Source: Acidobacteria bacterium UBA7540
GTDB taxonomy: Bacteria > Acidobacteriota > Terriglobia > UBA7540
NCBI GenBank assembly: GCA_002478145.1
Contig: DLMI01000170.1
Coordinates: 95,754-122,218, forward strand
DNA: 26,465 nucleotides
Direction: 5' to 3'
Positions within the stretch are counted from its first letter, which is position 1. The number at the start of each line of letters is the position of its first letter. Both the position numbers and the translations under genes were made by a program. Below, one piece after another: positions 1-5,964 of the stretch. The notes beneath the pieces are model-generated. The model searched no databases and was not told the DNA's origin. It saw only the letters and a list, made by a program, of their open reading frames with translations.

Positions 1-5
1 AAAGT

Positions 6-80
6 TGGCTCCTCGGCCAGGACTCGAACCTGGAACCCTTCGGTTAACAGCCGAACGCTCTACCATTGAGCTACCGAGGA
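6..80 (-). tRNA. tRNA-Asn (anticodon GTT)
   Basis: Read on the minus strand, the 75 nt fold as a full cloverleaf: acceptor TCCTCGG pairs with CCGAGGA, D stem GCTC/GAGC, anticodon stem TTCGG/CCGAA around the loop CTGTTAA, and T stem CCAGG/CCTGG around TTCGAGT. The anticodon in the middle of the loop is GTT, which reads Asn codons AAC and AAT. Discriminator base is G and the 3' CCA is encoded (positions 8-6). It lies downstream of tatA in the same direction; the 113 bp between them show no convincing terminator or consensus promoter. Confidence 0.97.
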
Positions 81-193
81 TTATGCGATCCGTACCACCC
101 TTTGGGATTCTCGCTTTTGCTGAGCTTGCCGTTGAACAATGAAGGACAGGGGCAGAGAAAGATCTTCGCAAGAGTGGAAATGCGGAGGACGGC

Positions 194-379
194 TTAGGGC
201 TTCTTCTCTTCCTCTTTCTTTTCCGAGCTCCCCTCCATGCCGCCTTTGATGGCATCCTTGAACTCGCGAATTCCCTTCCCCAAGCCCTTTCCGAGTTCCG
301 GCAACTTTCCTGGTCCAAACAGGATCAACACAATTAGCAATATGAAAATCAAATGGGTTGGCTGAAACAAACCCTCCAT
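194..379 (-). CDS. tatA: Sec-independent translocase subunit TatA/E
   Basis: Small single-span protein of the twin-arginine translocation system, which exports folded proteins across the inner membrane; TatA oligomers form the pore-like element with TatC (and TatB). Seen: 61 aa with a hydrophobic segment at about residues 7-21, the hallmark [16 protein letters not shown] hinge and amphipathic helix (about 21-36, continuing IREFK), and a lysine/glutamate-rich tail. The reading frame is open 24 nt further upstream (to 403), but the ATG at 379 is preceded by a perfect AGGAGG at a spacing of about 7 nt, which decides this start. TatB is ruled out by the short length. No tatC is nearby, so tatA is solitary here, as is common outside enterobacteria. 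A promoter is visible just upstream (433-461). Confidence 0.95.
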   Translation of the reverse strand: MEGLFQPTHLIFILLIVLILFGPGKLPELGKGLGKGIREFKDAIKGGMEGSSEKKEEEKKP

Positions 380-432
380 AACATATCCTCCTCGCCCGCC
401 CACCCAATGTCAGCGGCGCACCAATCAAACCT

Positions 433-461
433 ATTATAACTCAGGTGGCAACGAAACCCAA
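433..461 (-). promoter_or_regulatory. Candidate sigma-70-type promoter of tatA
   Basis: On the minus strand a perfect TATAAT (438-433) follows TTGGGT (461-456; three matches to TTGACA) by exactly 17 nt. Transcription would begin near 426, giving a leader of about 47 nt before the tatA ATG. The -35 box begins only 10 bp from the edge of the MITE-like element at 472. Confidence 0.6.
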
Positions 462-462
462 T

Positions 463-471
463 CGCGATTTG
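463..471. repeat. Target-site duplication, left copy
   Basis: CGCGATTTG, identical to 567-575. It abuts the left end of the MITE-like element, and removing one copy plus the element restores a continuous CYTH reading frame. Confidence 0.8.
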
Positions 472-566
472 GTAGTGTCCCAATTCGACTCTAGGGCCGC
501 CTCTTGGGGCGACCTGGCCGGTCCCGCCTTGCGGGACCGGCCGTACATCCCATACTAGGACACTAC
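472..566. mobile_element. MITE-like non-coding element, 95 bp, with 9-bp TIRs
   Basis: The element begins GTAGTGTCC (472-480) and ends GGACACTAC (558-566), a perfect 9-bp terminal inverted repeat. It is flanked on both sides by the identical 9-mer CGCGATTTG (463-471 and 567-575), the expected target-site duplication. Inside are a perfect 12-bp stem GGCCGGTCCCGC/GCGGGACCGGCC with a CTT loop (516-542) and a weaker hairpin (495-514). It has no ORF of its own, so it would have to be mobilised in trans by a transposase not present in this window. The parent IS family cannot be named from this sequence. It is inserted at the 3' end of the CYTH gene. Confidence 0.85.
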
Positions 567-1153
567 CGCGATTTGCGCCCTTTGAAAACCATATTACCTG
601 GGGTCTTGCCTTCTTCCTGGCACTTCTGGTAGTAAAGAGCCAAATAGCTGCTGCTGATGTAATCCTGGCGCGAATACCCCAGCCGGGTCGCAACCTGGTC
701 GATCCATTTCTCTGGCCCTTCAAGCTCGAGGTAATTGCCTATGGGCGTCTCGTCGTGCGCTACCTGGGGCAGTCCATGAAAGTCTGCTTTGTTACCTTCG
801 GCATAGATGGTCCGGTACTTTTCATAAATGAACACTTGCTTCAACCCCAGGTTCTTCAGGACCTCGCGAAGGAGCACTCCTTCTTCGACTCGGGTTTCGA
901 TTTCGCGTCTGGTTTCGTACCAACGCCGGCGGAGCGATGGCCCCTTGAACGTCAACCGGTCTTCGCCGTGAGCGAAACGCAATCGGAGAAGACACCCAGA
1001 CCTGCGAAGCCGAAGGTCCGGGAAGTCGAAAAGGTAATTGCTCTCAAAGTGCCGTGCCTTCAAAACCTTGAAGCCCAGATGAGACAGGCGTTTCCCCAAC
1101 TGCTTGCGGTCACGAGCCAGCAACTTGATTTCGGTTTCGCGGCGGTGCTTCAT
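563..1153 (-). CDS. CYTH-domain protein (class IV adenylate cyclase / triphosphatase-like)
   Basis: Triphosphate tunnel metalloenzyme fold. Members hydrolyse inorganic triphosphate or thiamine triphosphate or, as CyaB, make cAMP; the substrate cannot be told from sequence. Seen in 196 aa: the signature ExExK as E6-T-E8-I-K10, basic tunnel residues in LRLR (57-60), K70, RREIE (82-86), EKYR (111-114) and the C-terminal acidic pair in YLELEG (141-146). No signal peptide, so cytosolic. It starts 20 nt after the polyprenyl synthase stop and is probably cotranscribed with it; the upstream Shine-Dalgarno match is poor. The stop codon TAG (565-563) lies inside the terminal repeat of the MITE-like element. 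Without the insertion the frame would read on for RLGFVAT after KS and stop at TGA, so the protein has lost six residues and the core domain is intact. Confidence 0.9.
   Translation of the reverse strand: MKHRRETEIKLLARDRKQLGKRLSHLGFKVLKARHFESNYLFDFPDLRLRRSGCLLRLRFAHGEDRLTFKGPSLRRRWYETRREIETRVEEGVLLREVLKNLGLKQVFIYEKYRTIYAEGNKADFHGLPQVAHDETPIGNYLELEGPEKWIDQVATRLGYSRQDYISSSYLALYYQKCQEEGKTPGNMVFKGRKSR
567..575. repeat. Target-site duplication, right copy
   Basis: CGCGATTTG, identical to 463-471. On the minus strand it encodes the last residues of the present CYTH protein. Confidence 0.8.
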
Positions 1154-1173
1154 GCCGGGGTGAGAAGGTGTTC

Positions 1174-2166
1174 TTAGAACTCGCGATCCAGCATGAAGTC
1201 AGGCAGGGATCGCAGGGCATCCTTGTAAGGCGTGTCCGGGAACGTCTCCAGACAGCGCTTGGCCTTCTGAGCAAATTCCTGGGCCTTTTCTCTCGCGGCC
1301 TGCAAGGTGTTATACCGGTCGATCAGGTCCAGAATCTCATTAAATCCTGCCGAGTTGAAGCCGCCGTCTTCGAGCACAGACCTTACTTTCTGAGCCTCCT
1401 CGCGTCCACAGCGTTGCAGGAGATAGATCAGCGGTAACGTGACCTTGCCTTCGCGAAGGTCATTGCCGATAGGCTTTCCTAATATCTCCTCGGAGGAAGT
1501 AAAATCGAGTACGTCATCGATAAGCTGGAAGGACAAGCCAAAATTGTGGCCATAGGCGCCCAACAGTCTTTCCTCCTCCTCGCTCCTTCCTGCCAGCACC
1601 GCACCCAATCGGAGAGAAACGGAAAACAGGCAAGCAGTCTTGCGGTAAGTCAACTCGAAATAGACGTCTTCGGGGACGTCGATCCTTCTCTGCCAGGTGA
1701 GTTGCAGCAACTCGCCCTCGACCATGGCCTGCGTTAATGCGATGCAGAGGTCAAGTATCTTGAAGTTGCGCTCCGCCAGGGCAATGTTAAAGGCCTGCAT
1801 GTAAAGCCAATCCCCGGCCAGCACACTCAAGTGGTTGCCCCATCGGGAATTTGTGGAAGGTCGTCCCCGACGTGTGTCCGCCTCGTCAATCACGTCGTCA
1901 TGAACGAGCGTGGCGGTGTGGATGAGTTCGACCACGGTTCCGAGCCGAATCGCAGCCGGCCCCTCAAAACCACACAGTTTGGAGGAGAGCAGCACCAGGG
2001 CAGGACGCAGTCTTTTGCCCCCGCTGCCTCGCAGGTATTGGCCGATCTCGGTGATGGGCTGAACGCTGGAGATGCTCTGCAGACGAAATTCCTCTTCCAC
2101 CTTCTCGAGGTCAGCACGCACCAAGTCGAACACTTCTTTGATTGTCAGGCTATTGACAGAGGCCAA
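1174..2166 (-). CDS. Long-chain polyprenyl diphosphate synthase
   Basis: Trans-prenyltransferase that condenses isopentenyl diphosphate onto an allylic diphosphate to build the side chain of a respiratory quinone (menaquinone or ubiquinone). Seen in 330 aa: GSGGKRLRP (47-55), first aspartate-rich motif D90-D-V-I-D94 followed by TRRGRP, and second motif D217-D-V-L-D221 followed by GKPIGNDLREGK. This places it in the hepta/octa/nonaprenyl synthase group; product length is not readable. The start is TTG at 2166: no ATG occurs in the N-terminal helix, and this helix (VFDLVRADLEKVEEEF) is conserved in the family, so a later start is unlikely. A weak GGGGA lies about 9 nt upstream. It leads a two-gene unit with the CYTH gene. 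Confidence 0.95.
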   Translation of the reverse strand: MASVNSLTIKEVFDLVRADLEKVEEEFRLQSISSVQPITEIGQYLRGSGGKRLRPALVLLSSKLCGFEGPAAIRLGTVVELIHTATLVHDDVIDEADTRRGRPSTNSRWGNHLSVLAGDWLYMQAFNIALAERNFKILDLCIALTQAMVEGELLQLTWQRRIDVPEDVYFELTYRKTACLFSVSLRLGAVLAGRSEEEERLLGAYGHNFGLSFQLIDDVLDFTSSEEILGKPIGNDLREGKVTLPLIYLLQRCGREEAQKVRSVLEDGGFNSAGFNEILDLIDRYNTLQAAREKAQEFAQKAKRCLETFPDTPYKDALRSLPDFMLDREF

Positions 2167-2353
2167 GTATCAATTCCCCGTCGTCCCTTCGGTTTTGAAA
2201 CGCCCACTCAAGTTTGGGAGGGGACAGGAGGTTCACGTTGCGAACCTAAATACTCCCACAATTCGCATTTGAAGGGAAGCCTGAACTTCGCAACAGTACG
2301 ATGCAAGGGTAGTACACTAATGGACCTGCACGGCAGAATTGAAATCTCACGGC
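2167..2353. other. Intergenic region before the polyprenyl synthase
   Basis: The 187 bp separate the end of the envelope gene cluster from the polyprenyl synthase, both minus strand. The only structure I see is a small inverted repeat AGGTTC/GAACCT (2229-2247). No consensus promoter or U-tailed terminator is convincing, although one or both would be expected here because gene function changes. Confidence 0.4.
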
Positions 2354-3364
2354 TCAGTTGCTCGGGGTTCCCACTACAGTGTTCGGATAATAATGGGCGA
2401 GAATTCCCTGGAAGCCGAATCCCTGGTTGGCCATCCAAGCCGTGCCTAATTGGCAGAGGCCCACGCCATGACCCTTACCGCGGCCTTCCACCACCACGAC
2501 CTCACCTTCGCGTTGCAATTCGTAGTTGTTGCCGGGTACAGCGTCCCAGCCCAGGATGCGTCCGAGTCTCAACCGGCTTCCTTCAGAGTGGCCCGCGAGC
2601 TCTGCGGCTTCTTTGGGGTCGAGTCGCGCCAACCAATGCGGGGCGTGGTGCAGGCAGTAATTGCATGGCACGGAGAAATAGGGGTAGGGACCCGGCGCGA
2701 GACCAATCTCCGCGAGAGTCCGGGTCCTTCCACCGCAGCTCCCGGTGAACAGGGCCGGGATGGTCGTGCCCTCGTACAAGAGGACAAGGCCGTGTGTGGC
2801 CGCGGTGGCCTGGGCAGCGAGGGAATGTGGAGAAGGCGCTTCGCGAATGAACTGGCAATGAGTCGTGTCGCAGAAATCAAACTGCGTGTGGCGCAATAGC
2901 GAAGCCAGATAATACGAACGCGTGGCAACCGCCTGGGCTTTCAAAGCCTCGAGAGGAGCCCCGGGCACGCTCTCCGCGGCCACCGCTGAGGCAACGGCCG
3001 TCTCCAGGTCCATTTCCACCACAGCTTCCAGTTCGTCGATCTGACACTTCACTGCGAGCTTGCCGCGAAAGCGGCGCGTGATTTTGCCGGGAATTGATAT
3101 TAGGAAATCTGTGGCTCTTCCCATTCGATCTGCCACGTCCACTTCAGAGGCCACGAGGCTCTCATCATTGAATCGAACACGTACTTGGTTCCCTTCCAGA
3201 TACAAAAAGGCTCCTCCACCATCCGAGACGACGATTTGCTGTGTACCAGCAGTGACAATCACCGTTTGCGCGGGCAAGGCGGAAATCACCAACCGCTCGG
3301 GATGGAAAAGGCCAAAGACGCCGATCCGCAGCTCCCTGGCGGCACAGACGCAAGGCGCCAGCAA
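2354..3364 (-). CDS. SpoIID/LytB-domain protein, probable peptidoglycan lytic transglycosylase
   Basis: SpoIID-type enzymes cleave peptidoglycan glycan strands stripped of stem peptides; related LytB proteins enhance amidases. Seen (336 aa from the TTG at 3364): an N-terminal beta-rich region, then the SpoIID core at about 110-330 with the conserved AAESVPGAPLEALKAQAVA (catalytic-type Glu131), FCDTTHCQ (164-171), GSCGGRT (208-214), CNYC (234-237) and GKGHGVGLCQLG (296-307), which in the family includes metal-binding residues. The frame is open further upstream, back to the stop of the preceding gene, and would encode a full signal peptide there, so the true start is probably an unusual codon near 3403 (see separate entry). 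It is the last gene of the envelope cluster, directly after the transpeptidase-like gene. Confidence 0.92.
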   Translation of the reverse strand: MLAPCVCAARELRIGVFGLFHPERLVISALPAQTVIVTAGTQQIVVSDGGGAFLYLEGNQVRVRFNDESLVASEVDVADRMGRATDFLISIPGKITRRFRGKLAVKCQIDELEAVVEMDLETAVASAVAAESVPGAPLEALKAQAVATRSYYLASLLRHTQFDFCDTTHCQFIREAPSPHSLAAQATAATHGLVLLYEGTTIPALFTGSCGGRTRTLAEIGLAPGPYPYFSVPCNYCLHHAPHWLARLDPKEAAELAGHSEGSRLRLGRILGWDAVPGNNYELQREGEVVVVEGRGKGHGVGLCQLGTAWMANQGFGFQGILAHYYPNTVVGTPSN

Positions 3365-3400
3365 AATGAACGCGAATGCGGATTGGGCAAAACGTGTGCG

Positions 3401-3414
3401 GATGCGATTCTCCT
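3401..3414 (-). promoter_or_regulatory. Ribosome binding site and possible ATC start for the SpoIID gene
   Basis: On the minus strand AGGAG (3414-3410) overlaps the TAG stop of the transpeptidase gene and is followed, 6 nt later, by ATC (3403-3401). Reading from ATC gives RTRFAQSAFAFILLAPCVCA, a textbook basic plus hydrophobic signal peptide in frame with the SpoIID protein. No ATG, GTG or TTG occurs in this stretch before the TTG at 3364, which would cut the signal peptide in half. A non-AUG, non-GUG start is therefore the simplest reading. Confidence 0.45.
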
Positions 3415-4237
3415 ATTGGCCGTTGACCACGCTGTTCAATATACGGCCTCCCGTTTCGGCAGCGCGGGCGCCGGGAACGCCGTGCACGCGGACGAGCAAC
3501 GCCAGGCGAGGCTGGTCCGCCGGGTAGAGCATCACGACATAGCCGTCGCCGGGCGCTCGGGGTTCGTGGACACAGGGGGCGGTGCCTGTCTTGGCGAGGG
3601 CGGCGAGTCCGCGGAGATTACGGCCGACGGCCTCCGCGGTCCCGAATTTGGCGCAGAGCGCCATCCCACCCAGTAGCTCGGCAGCGCCGGCGGGTTGTGG
3701 CAGGGCGGCGAGAAGAAGGTAAGCGTGCAGGAGTTCCTGGGGTTCCATGCGCCAGGCCCCACCGAGGCCGATCATCTCCGCTGTGTCAAGCGGTGCTCTC
3801 CCAATGGCAAGGCCGTAACGCTGGGCCATCAAGTCCACGTCCTCCGCTTTTAATGAGGAGGCTAGGTTCAGGAAATAGGCATTACAGGAATAGGCGATAG
3901 CTGTTCTGATGTCCACCTTTCCATGCCCCCGCCGAAGCCAGCAGCCGTCGGCCGAGCCGTGGCAAAAATAAGTGGGATAGCGGAAATTGTGTTTCTGCCC
4001 GTAGGCCAGGGCGATGAACGGCTTCACGAGAGAGCCGACGGGCACGGGTTCCGCTATCTGGTCCCAGCGGGAGGCAATCAGGCGGTGCGTGTTGGCGTCG
4101 ATCAGGATGTACGACAGGTCGCTGGAAGGGTAGTGCTCTGCCAGCAGCCGGGCGACGGACTGGTCGTAGAGCGAATCCGCGGCCAATGAGGAAGCCACGA
4201 GCATGTAAGCCAAAACCAGGTTCAGGGAACGGCTCAT
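3413..4237 (-). CDS. Small penicillin-binding-protein-like transpeptidase
   Basis: Serine active-site domain of the penicillin-binding protein / beta-lactamase superfamily; such enzymes cross-link or trim peptidoglycan peptides in the periplasm. Seen in 274 aa: a signal peptide (about 1-20), SxxK as S69-L-V-K72, SxN as S117-C-N119 and KTG as K216-T-G218, all three in correct order. The domain lacks the pedestal and glycosyltransferase parts of ordinary high-molecular-weight PBPs and is at the short end of the superfamily. Its layout is like the transpeptidase domain of class B PBPs or class D enzymes; a beta-lactamase role cannot be excluded, but the neighbours favour a wall function. Its ATG overlaps the stop of the preceding gene as ATGA (4237-4234), so it is translationally coupled. 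It is in the same frame as the SpoIID gene, separated only by one TAG. Confidence 0.85.
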   Translation of the reverse strand: MSRSLNLVLAYMLVASSLAADSLYDQSVARLLAEHYPSSDLSYILIDANTHRLIASRWDQIAEPVPVGSLVKPFIALAYGQKHNFRYPTYFCHGSADGCWLRRGHGKVDIRTAIAYSCNAYFLNLASSLKAEDVDLMAQRYGLAIGRAPLDTAEMIGLGGAWRMEPQELLHAYLLLAALPQPAGAAELLGGMALCAKFGTAEAVGRNLRGLAALAKTGTAPCVHEPRAPGDGYVVMLYPADQPRLALLVRVHGVPGARAAETGGRILNSVVNGQ

Positions 4238-5964
4238 TTCTTCAACCGATAAGTGACCGTCTGGTGCAACTGTGGGCCGCGGTCTTCCACCACGAGCGAC
4301 TCTGACTCTATGCTCTCCAGCGACTGACTGAGGCTCGCGAGGTTCTCGGAAAAGAAGGATGGCGTGCGTCCCTCCTCGCCCGCCAAGCCTCCGTACTGTT
4401 GCGGCAGCGGCATTTCAATCAGCCGCATCATCTTCACGATGTTGTGGCGCTCGGCAGAATGGCGAAAGCCCGCGGCGTAAACCACGTTCGGACCCACCTC
4501 GGTACCCGGAGAGTTCGCCAGCAGGGCCTTCAGCGTTTCGCCGGAGCTTGCCAGCAGGAGAATCGGTCCCTTGGTGGCGACGGCGAGTGGAGCCAATCCA
4601 TCGAGTTGATAGTAGTCGGCATTGCCCTCGTGCCTCGCCACCCAGCTCACGCCGATTTGTGAAGTTGTCCAAAGATCCATGATCGCCGCGCGGAGGGCGT
4701 TGCGCGTGGCCTCCGAATCCCAGTTCGCTGAGCTGCAAATGAGGACGGCGGAGTGAGGTTCGATAAAGGCCGACTGCCTGGTATTTTGGAGCGAGTGATA
4801 CTCCAGTACGGCCTCGAGCGGAACCGCATTCAGAAGTTTCTTGAGGGCTTCGGCGCCTGGGGCTTCCGTCGTTCCCTGGAGCGGGGGAACGTCAATGCGC
4901 GTCTCGAGGTCGCTCTCACTGCCGGTTTGGCCTTCCGTCAAGGTGACGCCCGGTGCGATCTGGGAAGCCACCCCCGGCCCTGCGTGGGGGATCAAGACCT
5001 TTTGCTGCACGAGGTCAAGCACCGTGTCGGCGGAGGGAGGTCGCCAGGCGAGGTAAATGCCTTCCTGTGCCGGGACCATGCCGAGAAGTTCGGCGATGGG
5101 GGCGGTGCTTGCGGTGGCGCGCTGCTCTGTGTCTCCGGGTGGGTTAGCTTTGAGCAGGACGCGCTCTTCCCGAATTTCCGTCTCCGAGCGATGGATGTCC
5201 GCGACTTCGGCTGAGTATTGCTTCAGTGCCGCAATGTTGCGTTGAATCCAGTAGCTGCGGAAGTGCGGCGACTTCACTAACAGCGGCAGGTTCAAAACCA
5301 GGCGTAGATCGCCGGCCGGCCCCGCCGCCGAAACCGCGCTCTTATACCAATTCTCATCCTCGAGCGCGGGTTGGGACTTGCCGGAAAGCAGCCCGAGCGC
5401 GCCGGCCATCAGGTCCTCGCGGGTGGCCAGCAGCAAGCAGTCGCCCGCGGTAGCAAAGGCCACCAAGCGGTTCTTCTCCGGTTCCGTCCGAACGTAATAA
5501 GGAATGCCCGCCGCCTTGCGAGGCTCGAACTTTTCCCGGTTCGTCCATAGAACATTCTGCATGGCGCGCGCTGACGGCATCCGCGTGATGTAGAGGAATT
5601 CCAGGTTGCCGACGTCATAGAGCGCCAGCGCCGATTGTGCGCCCGCCACCGCATCCAGCAAGGCCATGTCCGGTGGGGCGCCCGCGGCGACGGCGAATTG
5701 CCGCTGCGCTTCCTGGAGGCGCAGAAAGAGACGTGAGCGCGAGAAGACCTGGTAATTATCGCTCTCGAACCACTTCTGTTTTCCCTTCGAGTTTTCCCAG
5801 TCGTGGACCAGCGGGGCGAAGTCCGGCGACTCCACAAAGAGCAGCGAACCCGTCGGCATGAAGGCGGCGAGGCTGGAGGAAGATGACTTGGGTCCCAGGC
5901 CGGGTGGCGCCATGGCGAGGGAGATACTTAGGAAGCAGAGAATCGAAAGCGGGAGTTTCCTCAT
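4234..5964 (-). CDS. Exported protein of unknown function (576 aa)
   Basis: I do not recognise a characterised family; the layout faintly recalls DUF3352-type exported proteins, but this is weak. Seen: a cleavable signal peptide (MRKLPLSILCFLSISLAMA), a short serine run, then a soluble alternating alpha/beta protein with motifs such as FMPTGSLLFVESPDF near the start and DRGPQLHQTVTYRL at the C-terminus. There is no membrane span beyond the signal and no obvious catalytic motif. It therefore is probably periplasmic or surface-exposed. Its ATG at 5964 overlaps the stop of the giant TPR gene (ATGA) and is preceded by GGAGGAGG a few nt upstream, and its own stop overlaps the start of the transpeptidase gene. 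This double coupling implies the three products are made in step and probably work together. Confidence 0.8.
   Translation of the reverse strand: MRKLPLSILCFLSISLAMAPPGLGPKSSSSSLAAFMPTGSLLFVESPDFAPLVHDWENSKGKQKWFESDNYQVFSRSRLFLRLQEAQRQFAVAAGAPPDMALLDAVAGAQSALALYDVGNLEFLYITRMPSARAMQNVLWTNREKFEPRKAAGIPYYVRTEPEKNRLVAFATAGDCLLLATREDLMAGALGLLSGKSQPALEDENWYKSAVSAAGPAGDLRLVLNLPLLVKSPHFRSYWIQRNIAALKQYSAEVADIHRSETEIREERVLLKANPPGDTEQRATASTAPIAELLGMVPAQEGIYLAWRPPSADTVLDLVQQKVLIPHAGPGVASQIAPGVTLTEGQTGSESDLETRIDVPPLQGTTEAPGAEALKKLLNAVPLEAVLEYHSLQNTRQSAFIEPHSAVLICSSANWDSEATRNALRAAIMDLWTTSQIGVSWVARHEGNADYYQLDGLAPLAVATKGPILLLASSGETLKALLANSPGTEVGPNVVYAAGFRHSAERHNIVKMMRLIEMPLPQQYGGLAGEEGRTPSFFSENLASLSQSLESIESESLVVEDRGPQLHQTVTYRLKK

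Noticed and set aside
194..403. Longer tatA starting at 403
   Set aside because: The extra MGGRGGYV would include the Shine-Dalgarno sequence itself; the ATG at 379 has ideal spacing from AGGAGG.
516..542. 12-bp GC-rich hairpin as an intrinsic terminator of the CYTH gene
   Set aside because: No U-tract follows on either strand; the hairpin is better explained as internal structure of the MITE-like element.
1831..2748. 305-aa plus-strand open frame
   Set aside because: It lies antisense to the polyprenyl synthase and SpoIID genes, both of which have clear family motifs; the translated product is low-complexity and arginine/proline-rich.
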